A DNA stretch of 64,000 nt from Macrophomina tecta (Eukaryota; Ascomycota; Dothideomycetes; Botryosphaeriales; Botryosphaeriaceae): assembly GCA_024180945.1 (NCBI GenBank), contig JAKSGN010000034.1:124001-188000 (forward strand), read 5' to 3'. How positions within the stretch are numbered: position 1 is the stretch's first letter; every line of letters starts with the position of its first letter. The notes under the pieces were generated by a model that had not been told where the DNA came from, made no database searches, and saw nothing but the letters and a program-made list of their open reading frames with translations. The position numbers and the translations under genes are program-made. This document shows positions 53,868 to 63,919 of this stretch, piece after piece.

Positions 53868-55381
53868 TAAACGCAATATCAATCAACGAGAGGCCTCATT
53901 GACGTTGTGTTGAATAATTGATGAACGAAAGTGATTCATTGATGATGGCATGAGGAGGAAGAGGGTACAGTGACCTGACAAAAGTTTCCGTACGCTTGGC
54001 GAGCATAAGCGATTGCCAACACCCACGAAAGTCGTTGTTTCTCAACGCATGCTTTCTGCTGCTTATACAACATTGGTGATGGGTCAAAAAAGACTGCTAA
54101 GAACGAATTTAGTGTTGATTTTCTTCTAGTACTTAGTGTGCCAGCCGTCTGCAGCAATTACTACCTCACACCTCCGCTTTATACTACCTAATACAGAGTC
54201 GAAAAGTGACTGTGGTAATTGCTCCCACGCTTCCTCTAGTGCGTTGCCTAGCTTCTCTTTTATTATATCCTCACCCCCAGGTGCGTTGTTTAGTTCTAGA
54301 TAAAGTTCTAGAACCTTTGCTTTTAAATAAAACCAGATGTGTTCGATTAGATTTAAATCCGGACTACAGGCTAGCCAACGAATAACGTTAATACGCTTTT
54401 CTTCAAACCAATTGCGTACTTTAATAGCCGTATGGATAGACGCGTTATCCTGCATAAACAGCATGCCTCTACGCCAAATAATTGGTATATTTTTCTCGAG
54501 TACTTCGAGGTAGGAGTTCGCAGAATACCCTCCCCTCTTCGCCTCCGGATCACGCACCATTACGTGCAGTTTAGACCTTTCACGCTTGCCTAAAAATGCG
54601 GCCCAAACCATAACAGATACTTCCTTGCCTTTAGCGTACGTTTGGATCATTGGGCGCTCCCACTTCTGCCCAGGTGTGCAAAAACACCATTCACGTTTCT
54701 TGCCGGCTCCTCGCTCCGCAGAGCACTCATTTGACCAGATGACTTTCGCCCATTGCTGCTCGGTCCAGTCGAGATGCTCTAGTGCCCAGGTAAGGCGAAT
54801 GGCTGCTTGTTATTCCGTAAGCTCTGGCCGGCCTGCTGCGCGCCATTTGCGTATATTGTACGTGTCTAACAGGCGCGCAATGGTCCGGTCGTGGTAGACG
54901 ACACCCGTCTATTCGCGGACCTCCTTATACGTGAGCTCAGGGTCCTTTCGTACGATTCGAAGAATATGTCGTTTATCGCCATCTGAAAGTAGTTTCGGCC
55001 TGCCAGAACGAAGCTGTGGCCTGCCGTCGTTGCGTAGCGACGCGTGCTGGTAGGTGTACTACAGCGAAGATTTCGGCACGCCAAGCTCCTTACGAAACCA
55101 CGCCGGCTTCTGCCCCAACGCCTGGCAGGCAAGGAGAATGCCACGCTGGTGAGGAGAGTACTGGTGATTTGGAATATGAGGACCGAAGAGCTCCTTTAAA
55201 GGAGTGCGTTGTGGTGGCATGAAGGTGGTGCACAGAGTGGTAATCAATTCAATTCAATCAATCGCGAGGCCGCGATTGGTTGATTGCCAAGACCTGGTGA
55301 AAAACTCGAAATTGATTGATCAATCGGGTGATCATATTGATTGAATTGAGTTGAGTTGAGTTGAATTGAATTCATTTACCA
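53868..55381 (-). mobile_element. Tc1/mariner element, dead
   Basis: Contains a Tc1-type transposase reading frame on the minus strand and AT-rich repetitive ends. The right end (55240-55381) is itself an inverted repeat, GTGGTAA...TTACCAC, rich in TTGAA/GTTGA units; the left end (53868-53910) shares GGTAAA, ATCAATCAA and GAGGCC with it. Exact boundaries and the TA duplication are not certain. Confidence 0.6.
54126..55220 (-). pseudogene. Tc1-type transposase with three stops and lost catalytic Asp
   Basis: One frame of 365 codons from ATG at 55220, with TAG at 55061-55059, TAG at 54911-54909 and TAA at 54812-54810. N-terminus has the helix-turn-helix (SPHQRGILLACQALGQ.P). The DDE_3 core has WSNECSAERG, where the first catalytic residue is Asn instead of Asp (codon 54731-54729), then FMQDNASIH (second Asp) and SPDLNLIEHIW (Glu). 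All three stops and the Asn codon are explicable by single C-to-T or G-to-A transitions. Confidence 0.88.
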
Positions 55382-55469
55382 CGACCCATCGCCCTAAGCG
55401 ATATGCAGGCTACAGACTATTCGAGGGAGTGTGCTACTAGGTGATTTACATTTGAATGATAACAAAAGA

Positions 55470-56080
55470 AGTAGAGAAAGAAAAAACATCCCTTACACGC
55501 GGAAAGGATAGGGCGGAACCCCTTTGCATTGGACTGATCCCGTTGGATGATCTTGGTTGCAGTCCACGCACCGGGGGGAAGTATTCGGTTGGCAGTCCTT
55601 CTTATTATGCTCTGCTGAGCAGTGTGCGCATCTTTCTCTCTCTGTGCAGTTCCATGGTAGATGTCCAAACTGAAGACACAGGTGGCGTCTCTTCCTCTCC
55701 ATCCGGTAAGGTTCGACTCGATTGGTGTAGTTCTGGCCAAACACAAGCCCGTTCTGGATAGCGTTTCGGGCTGCCTCTTGAGAGCTAAACCAGATGCCTA
55801 AGGAGGCATGTTGTCCTAGGGGCGAGTCTCTTTCTTCAACCAGGCTATATCCTCGATTTGTGTATCAATAAGACTGTTCTCCTGGACGATCTTTTGAATG
55901 GCTTCGCTTTTCCTTCCGACGTTGACTTCCGCTGTTGGTGTCCGGTGAACTACAATGCCAAACTGGGGGTGGGTGATTGCTGTTTCGTTTCCAAGCGTTT
56001 TGGTCCAATCTATATTGCTCGCTGCGAGTTTCTTTGCTTCCTCATCCTTGAAGCGGATAAGATACCCTAGCTTTGTTGTT
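55470..56080 (-). pseudogene. LINE ORF1 (gag-like) fragment, third family
   Basis: Minus strand: LIRFKDEEAKKLAASNIDW, ITHPQFGIVVHRTPTAEVNV, IQKIVQENSLIDTQIEDIAW, frameshift, then ASLGIWFSSQEAARNAIQNG and three zinc-knuckle clusters (CLQFGHLPWNC, CAHCSAEHNKKDC, CVDCNQDHPTGSVQC). This is the gag-like ORF1 of a Tad-like LINE, clearly different from families 1 and 2. No ORF2 follows. Confidence 0.75.
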
Positions 56081-56105
56081 CCTACGCCAAGGACCGATGC
56101 ATTTT

Positions 56106-56330
56106 TGTCAGACTATTTTGCCTTACTGCCTCAGATCAGCATCTACTCTTTTGCCACCTCCTCACTACTCCTCATCTTCACAAGCTTCAGATAGCAATAT
56201 CGGCTTCTATTCTCCTCGGTTATTCAAGCACTCATTTATGTATATAAGCAAGCCTACTTGCCTCCCTCTCAGGGGACAGGGCAGAATCTACTCTCTTTCT
56301 GACCTCACTACTCACTACCAAAATCCAACA
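56106..56330 (+). mobile_element. Solo LTR, family L-a
   Basis: 225 bp from TGTCAGACTATTTT to AAAATCCAACA, flanked by a 5-bp duplication ATTTT (56101-56105 and 56331-56335). It contains TGTATATAAGC as a TATA box. The same sequence lies inverted at 58342-58793. Confidence 0.85.
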
Positions 56331-56335
56331 ATTTT

Positions 56336-57665
56336 TGGTCCCGTCGTGTTTCTTAAGGGCCTGAGAGATATGTTCTAGTGCAGTCTTGGTTGGCATGTAC
56401 CTTAAATCTGTTTAGGGCAAAAGAGCCTCAACACCATGCCAAGCATCTGAACCAAGGTGCCTTGAATGCCTTGGTAAATTTGCTTTGCAAGGCGGCGTTT
56501 GCATGCGCATTGACAATTCAGCGGTCAGAGGCGTCTTACCTTGCTTTGCCTTGTCAATTGCGAGCCCTGGTGTTTCCCATAGTTGGTTGCCGTTGATCTG
56601 CCAGGGGACAAGTGCATATCCTGGCTTATTATCGAGGGATCCTGGTTCCTTGTTCGGTTTCTTCCTTGTTCGCCGGGATTTTGGCCGTGATGCCGTGCTC
56701 TCCAACCTTCAGGAGTAGTCTTTGAATAACACCGTTGGTCGTGGCAGGTGTAGCCGGAAGCTTTGCTGGGCTATGCACACTATCTGTGTCCGCTTAGGTG
56801 CTATCGTAGAATTCACCATTTTTGCCTGTTAATCAGTTCTCTATCTGAGGGGAATGCGTCGGCAAAGTCGCCAATTACCGACGTTTCGTTGCGATAGGTG
56901 GCGGCGAATCGTTGGGACTCACTATGACACCACCCGGTGGCTCCTTTGTCACTTCGGTGAGTTGCGCAGTTGTTGTCGTAGCAGGCTGTGCAACTAAGTG
57001 TTGCGTTATTCGCAATCTTCCCTATTTACGGAGGTTCGCTGGCGTATCGGAAACCATTCCGTTTAAGCCACTACGCCAGATCTATTAGCCGCGAAATATC
57101 CATAGAGAAAGCTGAAGGTGACAGCAGGGGATAAAGTAGTGGAAACCATTCGGTTTAAGCCAACTGTGCGACATAATGTGCGTGTTACCCGTTAGGCGTG
57201 CAGACATGGCGCCCCCGTTCCTCTGAGGATTTTTCTTTTCAGCCAATAAGTAGTTATCCCATTGGATGGGTTGTTTCGGATCATGTCCCAAGTTATGCCC
57301 TATTAGTTGCGGAACGTCTATCGGAGCGTTATGATTCTGACATGGTTGAGCCGTGGGCTAGTGGATCTAAAGCATAATCTTAGTTTTCATTGGAGAGAGA
57401 TCTTCTATACTCTCAACTTAGAGCTGATCAACTGTAAGCCCCGATTCACTAGGAGCAGGGTCCTTAATATCGTTCAGAGCCACCCTATTATAAGTTGCCC
57501 TTGGCCATCTCCATTATCCTTAACGCTCCTATTACACCCTGTCTTTGCGTTCGTACGCTTTTGCCAAATACGCAGCAGTATTCGAATATTGTCACTTGCT
57601 TGGACTTTCCAGACCAAGTTCCTCCTTTTTCGGATATCTCGCCGGAAGTTTTGCCAACATCAGCC
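56336..57665. other. Gene-free stretch
   Basis: About 1.3 kb; many short frames, none convincing. GTGGAAACCATTCGGTTTAAGCC near 57140 partly repeats GGAAACCATTCCGTTTAAGCC near 57050, a local direct duplication. Confidence 0.4.
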
Positions 57666-58178
57666 ATGGTGGAAGAAGCGGGCCGCCAATTAATAGTCAT
57701 TGTCGCTGTTCTCACCGTTCTGTCGTATATAAGCTTTGCCTTGCGATGCTACGTTCGCTGGATGCGGAAAAAATGGGGTCCGGATGATTCGTGTATGGTT
57801 GCTGCAACTGTACGCCGTTGGCTCCTTAATGTAAACTATGGACCCGTCTATTGCTAACACTGGCCCCAATAGCTCTTAATTACATGGCTCGCCGCCTGCT
57901 GTATTTCTGGAGCGCTGCACGGCTTCGGCATGAAAGACGAAGATTTCACTGGTGGTAACGCACAGGTCACGAAAGCGTTACTCGACGTCTTTATAGTCTT
58001 TCTTGCCTACCTTATTTCAACTCTTATAGTTAAGGTCAGCATCGCAGCACAGCTAATCCGCATAGCCTCCAGCCGACCTGGCTACGTTTGGTTCCTACGC
58101 AGCCTGATGGGCGTCTACTTCTGCTTCATACTCGGCGAGTGCATATACTTTCTGCTGCGGTGCAGACCTTTGAAGTAA
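57666..58178 (+). pseudogene. Truncated fungal rhodopsin-like integral membrane protein
   Basis: Exons 57666-57809 and 57873-58178, phase 0 intron (GTACGC, branch GCTAACAC, acceptor CAATAG). The product has TM1 (LIVIVAVLTVLSYISFALRC), RWMRKKWGPDDSCMVAA, TM2 and LHGFGMKDEDF, TM3 (LLDVFIVFLAYLISTLIVKVSIAAQLI) and the start of TM4 (GVYFCFILGECIYFLLRCRP). Full-length members have seven helices, about 300+ aa; this one stops at 149 aa where a run of C and then of A (58182-58207) begins. It is cut by insertion of foreign DNA or by deletion. Confidence 0.7.
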
Positions 58179-58341
58179 CTCCCCCCCCCCCCCAAAAAAA
58201 AAAAAAAACCAAATATTCCTCTCCTTCTCCCTTCTCCAAACTTCCCTAAAAAGAGCGGAGGAGCGAAATAGGAAAGAGAAAGAAAGTTGCACTTAAAAGA
58301 TAAACGAAGAGAGAGGGTCAAGGAGAGCACGCGACGGTATC

Positions 58342-58793
58342 TGTTGGATTTTGGTGAGAAGAGTTGTGAGGTCAGAAAGAGAGTAGATTCTGCCTGTCTC
58401 CTGAGAGGGAGGTAGGTAGGCTTGCTTATATACATAAATGAGTGCTTGAATAACCGAGGAGAGTAGAAGCCGATATTGCTATCTGTTGAACAGTGAGGAA
58501 TTGAGGTTCAATGCTGCCTCATTGAATAGTGTTGAAGCGACAGTATATATACATGATAGTGGGGAGGGTACATGAGGTGATGATGGTGTCTTGGTGGTGT
58601 GATGCTAAAAGTATAAAACTGGTGGTTGAAAAGATACGAATGACGGCAATCCGTAACGGCAATGGTGGTGATGGTTGACACTATCCGAAGCTTGTGAAGA
58701 TGAGGAGTAGTGAGGAGGTGGCAAAGAGTAGATGCTGATCTTGATGCCCAAAAGAATGTGATGACTGAGGCAGTAAGGCAAAATAGTCTGACA
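58342..58793 (-). mobile_element. LTR family L-a, second copy, carrying a nested LTR
   Basis: Reverse complement starts TGTCAGACTATTTTGCC and ends AAAATCCAACA, as in 56106-56330, but has an extra 25 bp (TCATCACATTCTTTTGGGC...) and a 202-bp nested insertion. The flanks (GTATC and CTACA) do not match, so it may be one LTR of a lost element. Confidence 0.8.
58484..58680 (-). mobile_element. Solo LTR, family L-b, nested inside L-a
   Basis: 197 bp, TGTCAACCATCACC... to ...CACTGTTCAACA on the minus strand, flanked by the 5-bp duplication CTATC (58479-58483 and 58681-58685). The copy of L-a at 56 kb lacks it, which proves insertion. Near-identical to 63508-63704. Confidence 0.93.
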
Positions 58794-58831
58794 CTACATC
58801 CGCTATACTCAACGTCCCAAACCGAGGTAGA

Positions 58832-60194
58832 TTAAGGCTTTCTGGTGAGGTCTACAGGGGTTTCAGGAGATCCGCCTTTTCCTATCTTCCTTCTTTTGTC
58901 ATCTTGCTCATACTCAGATTCATGTGTCTCTAGTGGTCGCTTCATTGGCTGCGAGGCGCGGTTCCGGTTCTCCTTGCCACTGTCGCTAGTTCCGAATCCA
59001 GGGTATGGCGTCGGCTTCCGTCGATCTTGTACCCAGCGCTGAGAGGAGCTTCTGAGCCTTCTGGACCGAACCCCTTCCGCTGCTCGCTGACACCACCTTT
59101 TGTGTCTGATGCGCGCGGAACATTTTGCGTCAGGACAAAACTTTTCGACATCCGAGTCGTCCTCCTCAGTTTCACTAAGATCGGGCAGATGGGTTACATA
59201 TATGCGGCTTGCAGAACCTGCTTTCTCGTGAGCGGCTCTCCGGAAAATGCTGGATGTTCAGTGACTTACCACCTGATTCACACTTCCCCGTGCATGCCTC
59301 GACTTCAGGCGCTGTCTCGGTTCGACCCGCACCAATGGTCTCAGTGTCTGATGTAGATTCAGCATCGATATCCTGACTGTTGTCTTCACCGTTGCAAGGG
59401 TGCTCGATTGTCCTCCTATCTGAACATAAAATTAGTATAGTACCCGCTAACCGGTTGCACGCATATACCTGCTGGATCTACAGCTTCTTGTCCTTTGCGT
59501 GAAAGGAGCACGTTGAGCATCGGCAAATCTGTAATGATATAGTCCGGTGCCATGGCTCGAAACTCATCAAACAAGAACATCAGGAGAGGAGCGACTTTTT
59601 CGCACATTGGGGAGAGATCTGCTAGAGAGGTCACCTGTCCATGGTTGAGAATACCTTCAAAACACTCCTCTCCGTACTGCTCCAACTTTATGAAAAAGGT
59701 CATAACGTCCCACTGAAGTGTTTCTACCTCTTCTTTGTGAGCGTACATTCAAGACCACAGTGGTGTGTTATAGCCTACCCGGCATTTCATGGTTTCTGGT
59801 ATATCTGTCGTCTTGAATTGGTGACCTCTCCTTCGTTTGATTCTGGCGAGTGGTTTCAGGGGTTGGAGGCGACGTGGGATCAGGAGCATATGGCCCGGCC
59901 TCTACATTGGCTTCAGGAGGGGTTAGACCGCGGCCTTCGCGACCAGTATTCGCCGAGGCTGGACAAAAAAATGATAAGCCCTTCAACATGTCTTGCTTAG
60001 TACACGACAACTGACGTACCTGGAAGTGCGGAGACATCGTCAGGCCGACTCTCAGAAGCCGCATGCGAGAGGGACTGCAGGCCCTTGGTTGCAGCAGCAG
60101 CGGTAACAGTAGTAGCAGCAGTAGTAGTAGTAGCATTGCTTTTACTGGCTCCGGAGCGATAGCGAGCATTGGTACAAGCGGAATGAGCTTCCAT
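58832..60194 (-). CDS. Gene B: unrecognised nuclear-type protein, paralogue of gene A
   Basis: Five exons, all joins in frame: 60194-60020, 59958-59779, 59729-59469, 59419-59270, 59217-58832; 383 aa. Intron 1 has branch TGTACTAAG and a T-rich acceptor TTTTTTTGTCCAG; intron 2 has the same GTAGGC donor as gene A. Starts MEAHSACTNARYRS; exon 1 includes a Thr/Ala run encoded by an AGC/AGT repeat. Exon 3 (EVETLQWDVMTFF ... LFDEFRAMAPDYIITDLPML) aligns with gene A (PDYILPTLP). The end has LPDLSETEEDDSD, TSDSGKENRNRA, QDDKRRKI and TPVDLTRKP, each with a counterpart in gene A. KEN-box-like, nuclear and DLT motifs suggest a regulated nuclear protein; this is inference. It stops 39 bases before the L-a LTR. 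Confidence 0.75.
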
Positions 60195-61053
60195 CGCGAG
60201 GTTCTGGAGAAACTTAGACGAGATGAGGTAAGTCAGGGAAAGGCGTGGTGGATGAATATGACGGCAAAGGTTCAGGGTTCACCTTATATATCCTCAGCCA
60301 GGTAAGACACGTGCAGCTCTGAGAGTGCAATATTTCCGAAATAGCCGTCCGTTTCTCCAAAACAGCAGTCTCACCGTATCTTCGCCACACAATCCGCTAC
60401 GTAACGCGGCATAAAGGTAAGGTGAGGCAAGAAGACGTGGCGGCATTACTGTGGTTGAATTGATGCGGCGTTGTCCAGATCAGCGCCGGTACCTGGTGCT
60501 TCTGAGACCGTCCAAGTGCATCCCACACGCGCACCTCCGTTGCACCCCTATGACTCCACGAAACCCCCTGCTTATCGCGGTGGCACACTGGGCCCAAAGG
60601 CCCGCATCATGCAGGAGCTCCACATTCGAGGATCGGAGGCGGGAAAATGCGCTGTCAATGCTGAATGTACGTGCGCGATGAAAATTCCAATCTGCAGCCC
60701 ACTTTAGTACAAAGCGGTATGTTGACCCGTCCGATCCAACGGGCAAGCGGAAGAGCTCGAGCACTTGCATCAAGCGGCAACATCGGGAGCACGCTGGCAG
60801 CCGGGGTGCGCTTTTTGGGGAGTTTGGTTCAGTTGTCTTTACCATTCAAGATTAGCACCGGTCAACCGCTGAGCGCCGGCTCGCTCCGATTATCCTTTCT
60901 CCAGGAAGTTGCCACGGGGTCATCTCTTAGCAAGCCATCTCGCGCCTCTTAAAAACACAAAGCAAGTTCTACACACGTAGAGCCAAAAAAGAAAAAAAAA
61001 ACGATCTAATAATCTCCTCTCACACTATGTCTGAGTTCTCAGTATCCTTTCCT
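60195..61053. other. Intergenic, nothing recognised
   Basis: About 860 bases between gene B and P2, including a pair of A-runs near 60985-61000; no supported gene. Confidence 0.4.
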
Positions 61054-61840
61054 TCAACGGAAAGATCCTCCCGTCCTCAATACCATCTGGTAGTAGTTGT
61101 AGGAGGCCTCATCGGCCTCGTAGCTCTCCCAGGACTTCCAGTCAGACCATTCCGCGGCGGCCACTACCACCTCAAAATCCGCGAGGCACAAAACACTGCT
61201 ATTGTACACGAGCGCCACCAACTCATCAGATGCTGGCTTGCCATGGTAAAACACCGCATGAACACTCTTTTCGTCAATCATTGTACAGAGAGTCTCTTGA
61301 TCGACTTCCTGATATTCGAGAACTTTCCTTCGGTATACCACCTCTCCTGTAACAGTATCGCGGCCGAACTCGAGACCACAAATAATGTCCGACAGGCTAG
61401 CGGGCGCGTGGCACGAGTCCTGCTGACCTTGATGGGGTGCTGACTGGGCTTGGGTTGACGGATTTGCACCAACTATGTTAACGTAAGTCAATGGTTCCTG
61501 CTTCGACCTGTTGACCTTACCATTCAGAGTCTTCTCTGGCTCAGGGGTCTCTCTCTCGGCTTCATAGCACCATGCCGGTGGCAGCCTGTCGGAATTATGG
61601 TGGACTCTGACCCCACGTTGGACCTCTTCATCGTCGTTTGGCTCGTCGGAATCCGAGGAGGTATGAATGGTAGTCGCATCGTCCTCAAGGTGTAGCCAGG
61701 ACAAACCTTTCTCTAAGGAGTAATCGGGGTCTGCAGGAAGCCTTGAGTCACTGCGAACTGTAAGTCCTGCGTTGGGACTTACTATGCAAGTAATCGCCCG
61801 TCTTTTTGACTTCACTGATTTGGAGCGTAGGAAGTCTCAT
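61054..61840 (-). CDS. P2: unrecognised protein, paralogue of P1
   Basis: The open frame from about 61785 to 61054 encodes about 240 aa: an acidic N-terminal half (HTSSDSDEPNDDEEVQRG), then SDIICGLEFGRDTVTGEVVY, RRKVLEYQEVDQETL, KPASDELVALVYNSS, and the end AAAEWSDWKSWESYEADEASYNYY. This last domain matches P1. An ATG at 61840 (MRLPTLQISEVKK) lies in another frame; a 25-nt GT..AG gap (61782-61758, itself an inverted repeat) would join the two frames but is too short for a normal intron. The start is therefore unresolved. A 640-bp upstream region with a TATA box is duplicated at 53222-53852. Confidence 0.6.
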
Positions 61841-62487
61841 CTTGTCTGCTTTTACTTCAGAGTTGGCTGGGTCGGCCGGCGCAGGAGCTTGACGTGGAGT
61901 ACCGGCACAGGACTTGGGAGCTTATATGTTGCCAGGAGGGATGAGGGTGCGTCCTTCCGAAGAATACATCACAATCGTGTGACACGCAATCGCATGACGG
62001 GAACTGGAGAGATAATTTCGGCATTGTAGAACGTGGCACGGGGATAGCACACTGCTCGTCTCCTGAAGTGACTCTGGCTGATTGTAGATCAACAGGTAGC
62101 GTCGTGAGGAGTCCCACCAACAGCCCCGCAGTAAGCGCTCAACAAGGGCCCACATGGAGCACCACGCCCCTAGCAAGAGCATGGTCTTAACGTAGCATTG
62201 GCTCATGCAACCAACGTAGTTCCCCTGGCCCTTGGACGACATGCACGGCGTGAAACCCCAGCATGCCTTTGCGCGCTGCGGCTTCTCATACGTCACGCGC
62301 AACCCCGTGAGCTGGAGACCCTAGCTTAGGCCACAATGTGGGTGGTGAAGGAAGTGCCGCGGCAAAGCCGCTTGGTGCTGGCAATTGTCGGCGTGTACCT
62401 CGGAGCACTATCCGATTGCACAAGAGCTCCGCTTTAGCACCCGGTGACTTTCTTCAGTAGATCTGTCTTTTAGTATAAATACGTGCC
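61841..62487 (-). promoter_or_regulatory. Y: upstream region of P2, duplicated at 53 kb
   Basis: Lies directly before the P2 ATG and contains ACATATAAGC about 85 bases from it. It is matched along its length by X at 53222-53852. A conserved frame (AW-x-SMWA..LVER and QETSS-xx-SPC) runs through both copies, so part of it may be coding rather than promoter. Confidence 0.6.
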
Positions 62488-62570
62488 ACACATAATTGGT
62501 ACCACAATCTACGAGCAGCTTGCTATCCCTAAGTGTGATCTACAGCTGGACTTATCTATAGATTCAACCA

Positions 62571-62744
62571 TGGTAAAACTAGTTAGTACGCTGGTATGAA
62601 TATTTTATTGATGAGGTACTGACTTGATAATAGCTCGACTTACAGGAGCCCGATCAAGGCCGCGGCGGTTATGACACGACGGGCACACCAAAGCCACCGA
62701 CGAACAAGCGGGCGCTCGTAAGCAAGATCGTTAAAGGTAAATAG
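62571..62744 (+). CDS. Tiny spliced ORF, 37 aa
   Basis: ATG (62571-62573) is followed at once by a well-formed 60-nt intron: donor GTAAAA, branch TACTGACTT, acceptor AATAG at 62633. Exon 2 (62634-62744) reads LDLQEPDQGRGGYDTTGTPK and continues PPTNKRALVSKIVKGK. A further donor (GTTAAAGGTAAAT) near the end, with branch GACTAATAC and acceptor CCGCAG (62810), could extend it by five residues. A hydrophilic Gly/Pro/Lys-rich peptide with no known family. A small-protein gene or the start of a larger one; tentative. Confidence 0.35.
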
Positions 62745-63507
62745 CGGCAACTTCGAGTGAATCTTCCGAGTTGTGACTAATACTGAGCACTTTGTCGGGT
62801 GACCGCAGTCGTTCTCGTTTGTTAATTAGACACTTTTTCCACCTCTTCGGAGATCATGGACTTGGCTGGAGGGAAAGTGTTAAGTGAGACAGGAGCCTGA
62901 CGTTCTACGTTCCATAGAAATCTAAAGTTTCATTCTTGAAGAATGTTGTTGCCATGCAGGACTACAGCAAGGAATTGGCGAAGTGAGAGTGAGCAGGCCG
63001 TGAACATCTCCGTCGCCCACGACAACGTGTTCAAAACGCCACGCCGCATATGTCTCCTGAGGATAGTGAAGGCACCGACTGAGTAGAGTGAATACGGAGC
63101 TATGTCCGCGGTTAGATGCTGGCTAATATTGAGTAGCGGAGAAAATTGCCTACGCAACGCAAGCCTGCTCATTTTAGATGTCCTGAAGAGTGTAGCACCA
63201 TTGTACAGAAGATAGAAGACCATCCGGCTGCCAGCATAAGTCACAGACGCCGCTCCACCGTGCCCAGGTTTATCCCAGATGACAATATAGTCTCCAAGCT
63301 GTCCTCATTTCCCCTCGAGTCTCTTGTAGAGTTCATCTTGATTGGAGGATCGGCTCCTGATGAGGAAATTATTCGAACCTCCGTTGAGCGAGTTTGAGCT
63401 CCTCGGTGGCGTAAAGCATGCACCGACTTGGTTGTAGGGTCCATTGTCAGCTCAGGAGCGTGCCGGTCCCGGCAGTTCGCGCAGGGCACGAAACTGCTAT
63501 CGAAACG
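62745..63507. other. Intergenic, nothing recognised
   Basis: About 760 bases; no gene that I can support. Confidence 0.4.
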
Positions 63508-63704
63508 TGTCAACCATCACCACCATTGCCGTTACGGATTGCCGTCATTCGTATCTTTTCAGCCACCAGTTTTATACTTTTAGCATCACACCACCGAGAC
63601 ACCATCATCACCTCATGTACCCTCCCCACTATCATGTATATATACTGTCGCTTCAACACTATTCAATGAGGCAGCAGTGTCTCCAATTCACACACTGTTC
63701 AACA
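63508..63704 (+). mobile_element. Solo LTR, family L-b
   Basis: 197 bp, TGTCAACCATCACC to CACTGTTCAACA, flanked by AAACG on both sides (63503-63507 and 63705-63709). Contains CATGTATATATACTG as a TATA box. Same length and nearly same sequence as the nested copy at 58484-58680. Confidence 0.92.
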
Positions 63705-63712
63705 AAACGTTT

Positions 63713-63919
63713 TGTTGAACAGTGCGGGTGAAGGAGTTGGACACTGCTGTCCGTTTGCATTGTGCTGCATACGGTGATATATATATATATATATATATAT
63801 ATGTGAGATATACGAGCAGGTGGTGATAAGGAGGGTGGGGGATAGATAATGATCGTGGTGTTGAGTTTGATAACATGATAATGAGTAAAAGCATTTGCAC
63901 AAGATGACGTTGTTTGACA
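63713..63919 (-). mobile_element. Solo LTR, diverged relative of L-b, opposite orientation
   Basis: 207 bp, on the minus strand TGTCAAACAACGTCATC to CACTGTTCAACA, flanked by CGTTT on both sides (63708-63712 and 63920-63924). Its last 40 bases resemble L-b (CAGCAGTGTCCAACTCC.TTCA). It contains an (AT)n run at 63776-63802 in the TATA-box position. Confidence 0.9.
63776..63802. repeat. (AT)n microsatellite
   Basis: About thirteen AT units within the minus-strand LTR, replacing the TATATATAC of L-b copies. Confidence 0.9.

Noticed and set aside
55240..55381. Independent MITE made of TTGAA/GTTGA repeats
   Set aside because: Its inverted structure is striking, but it lies at the 5' side of the Tc1 transposase and is more simply that element's terminal region.
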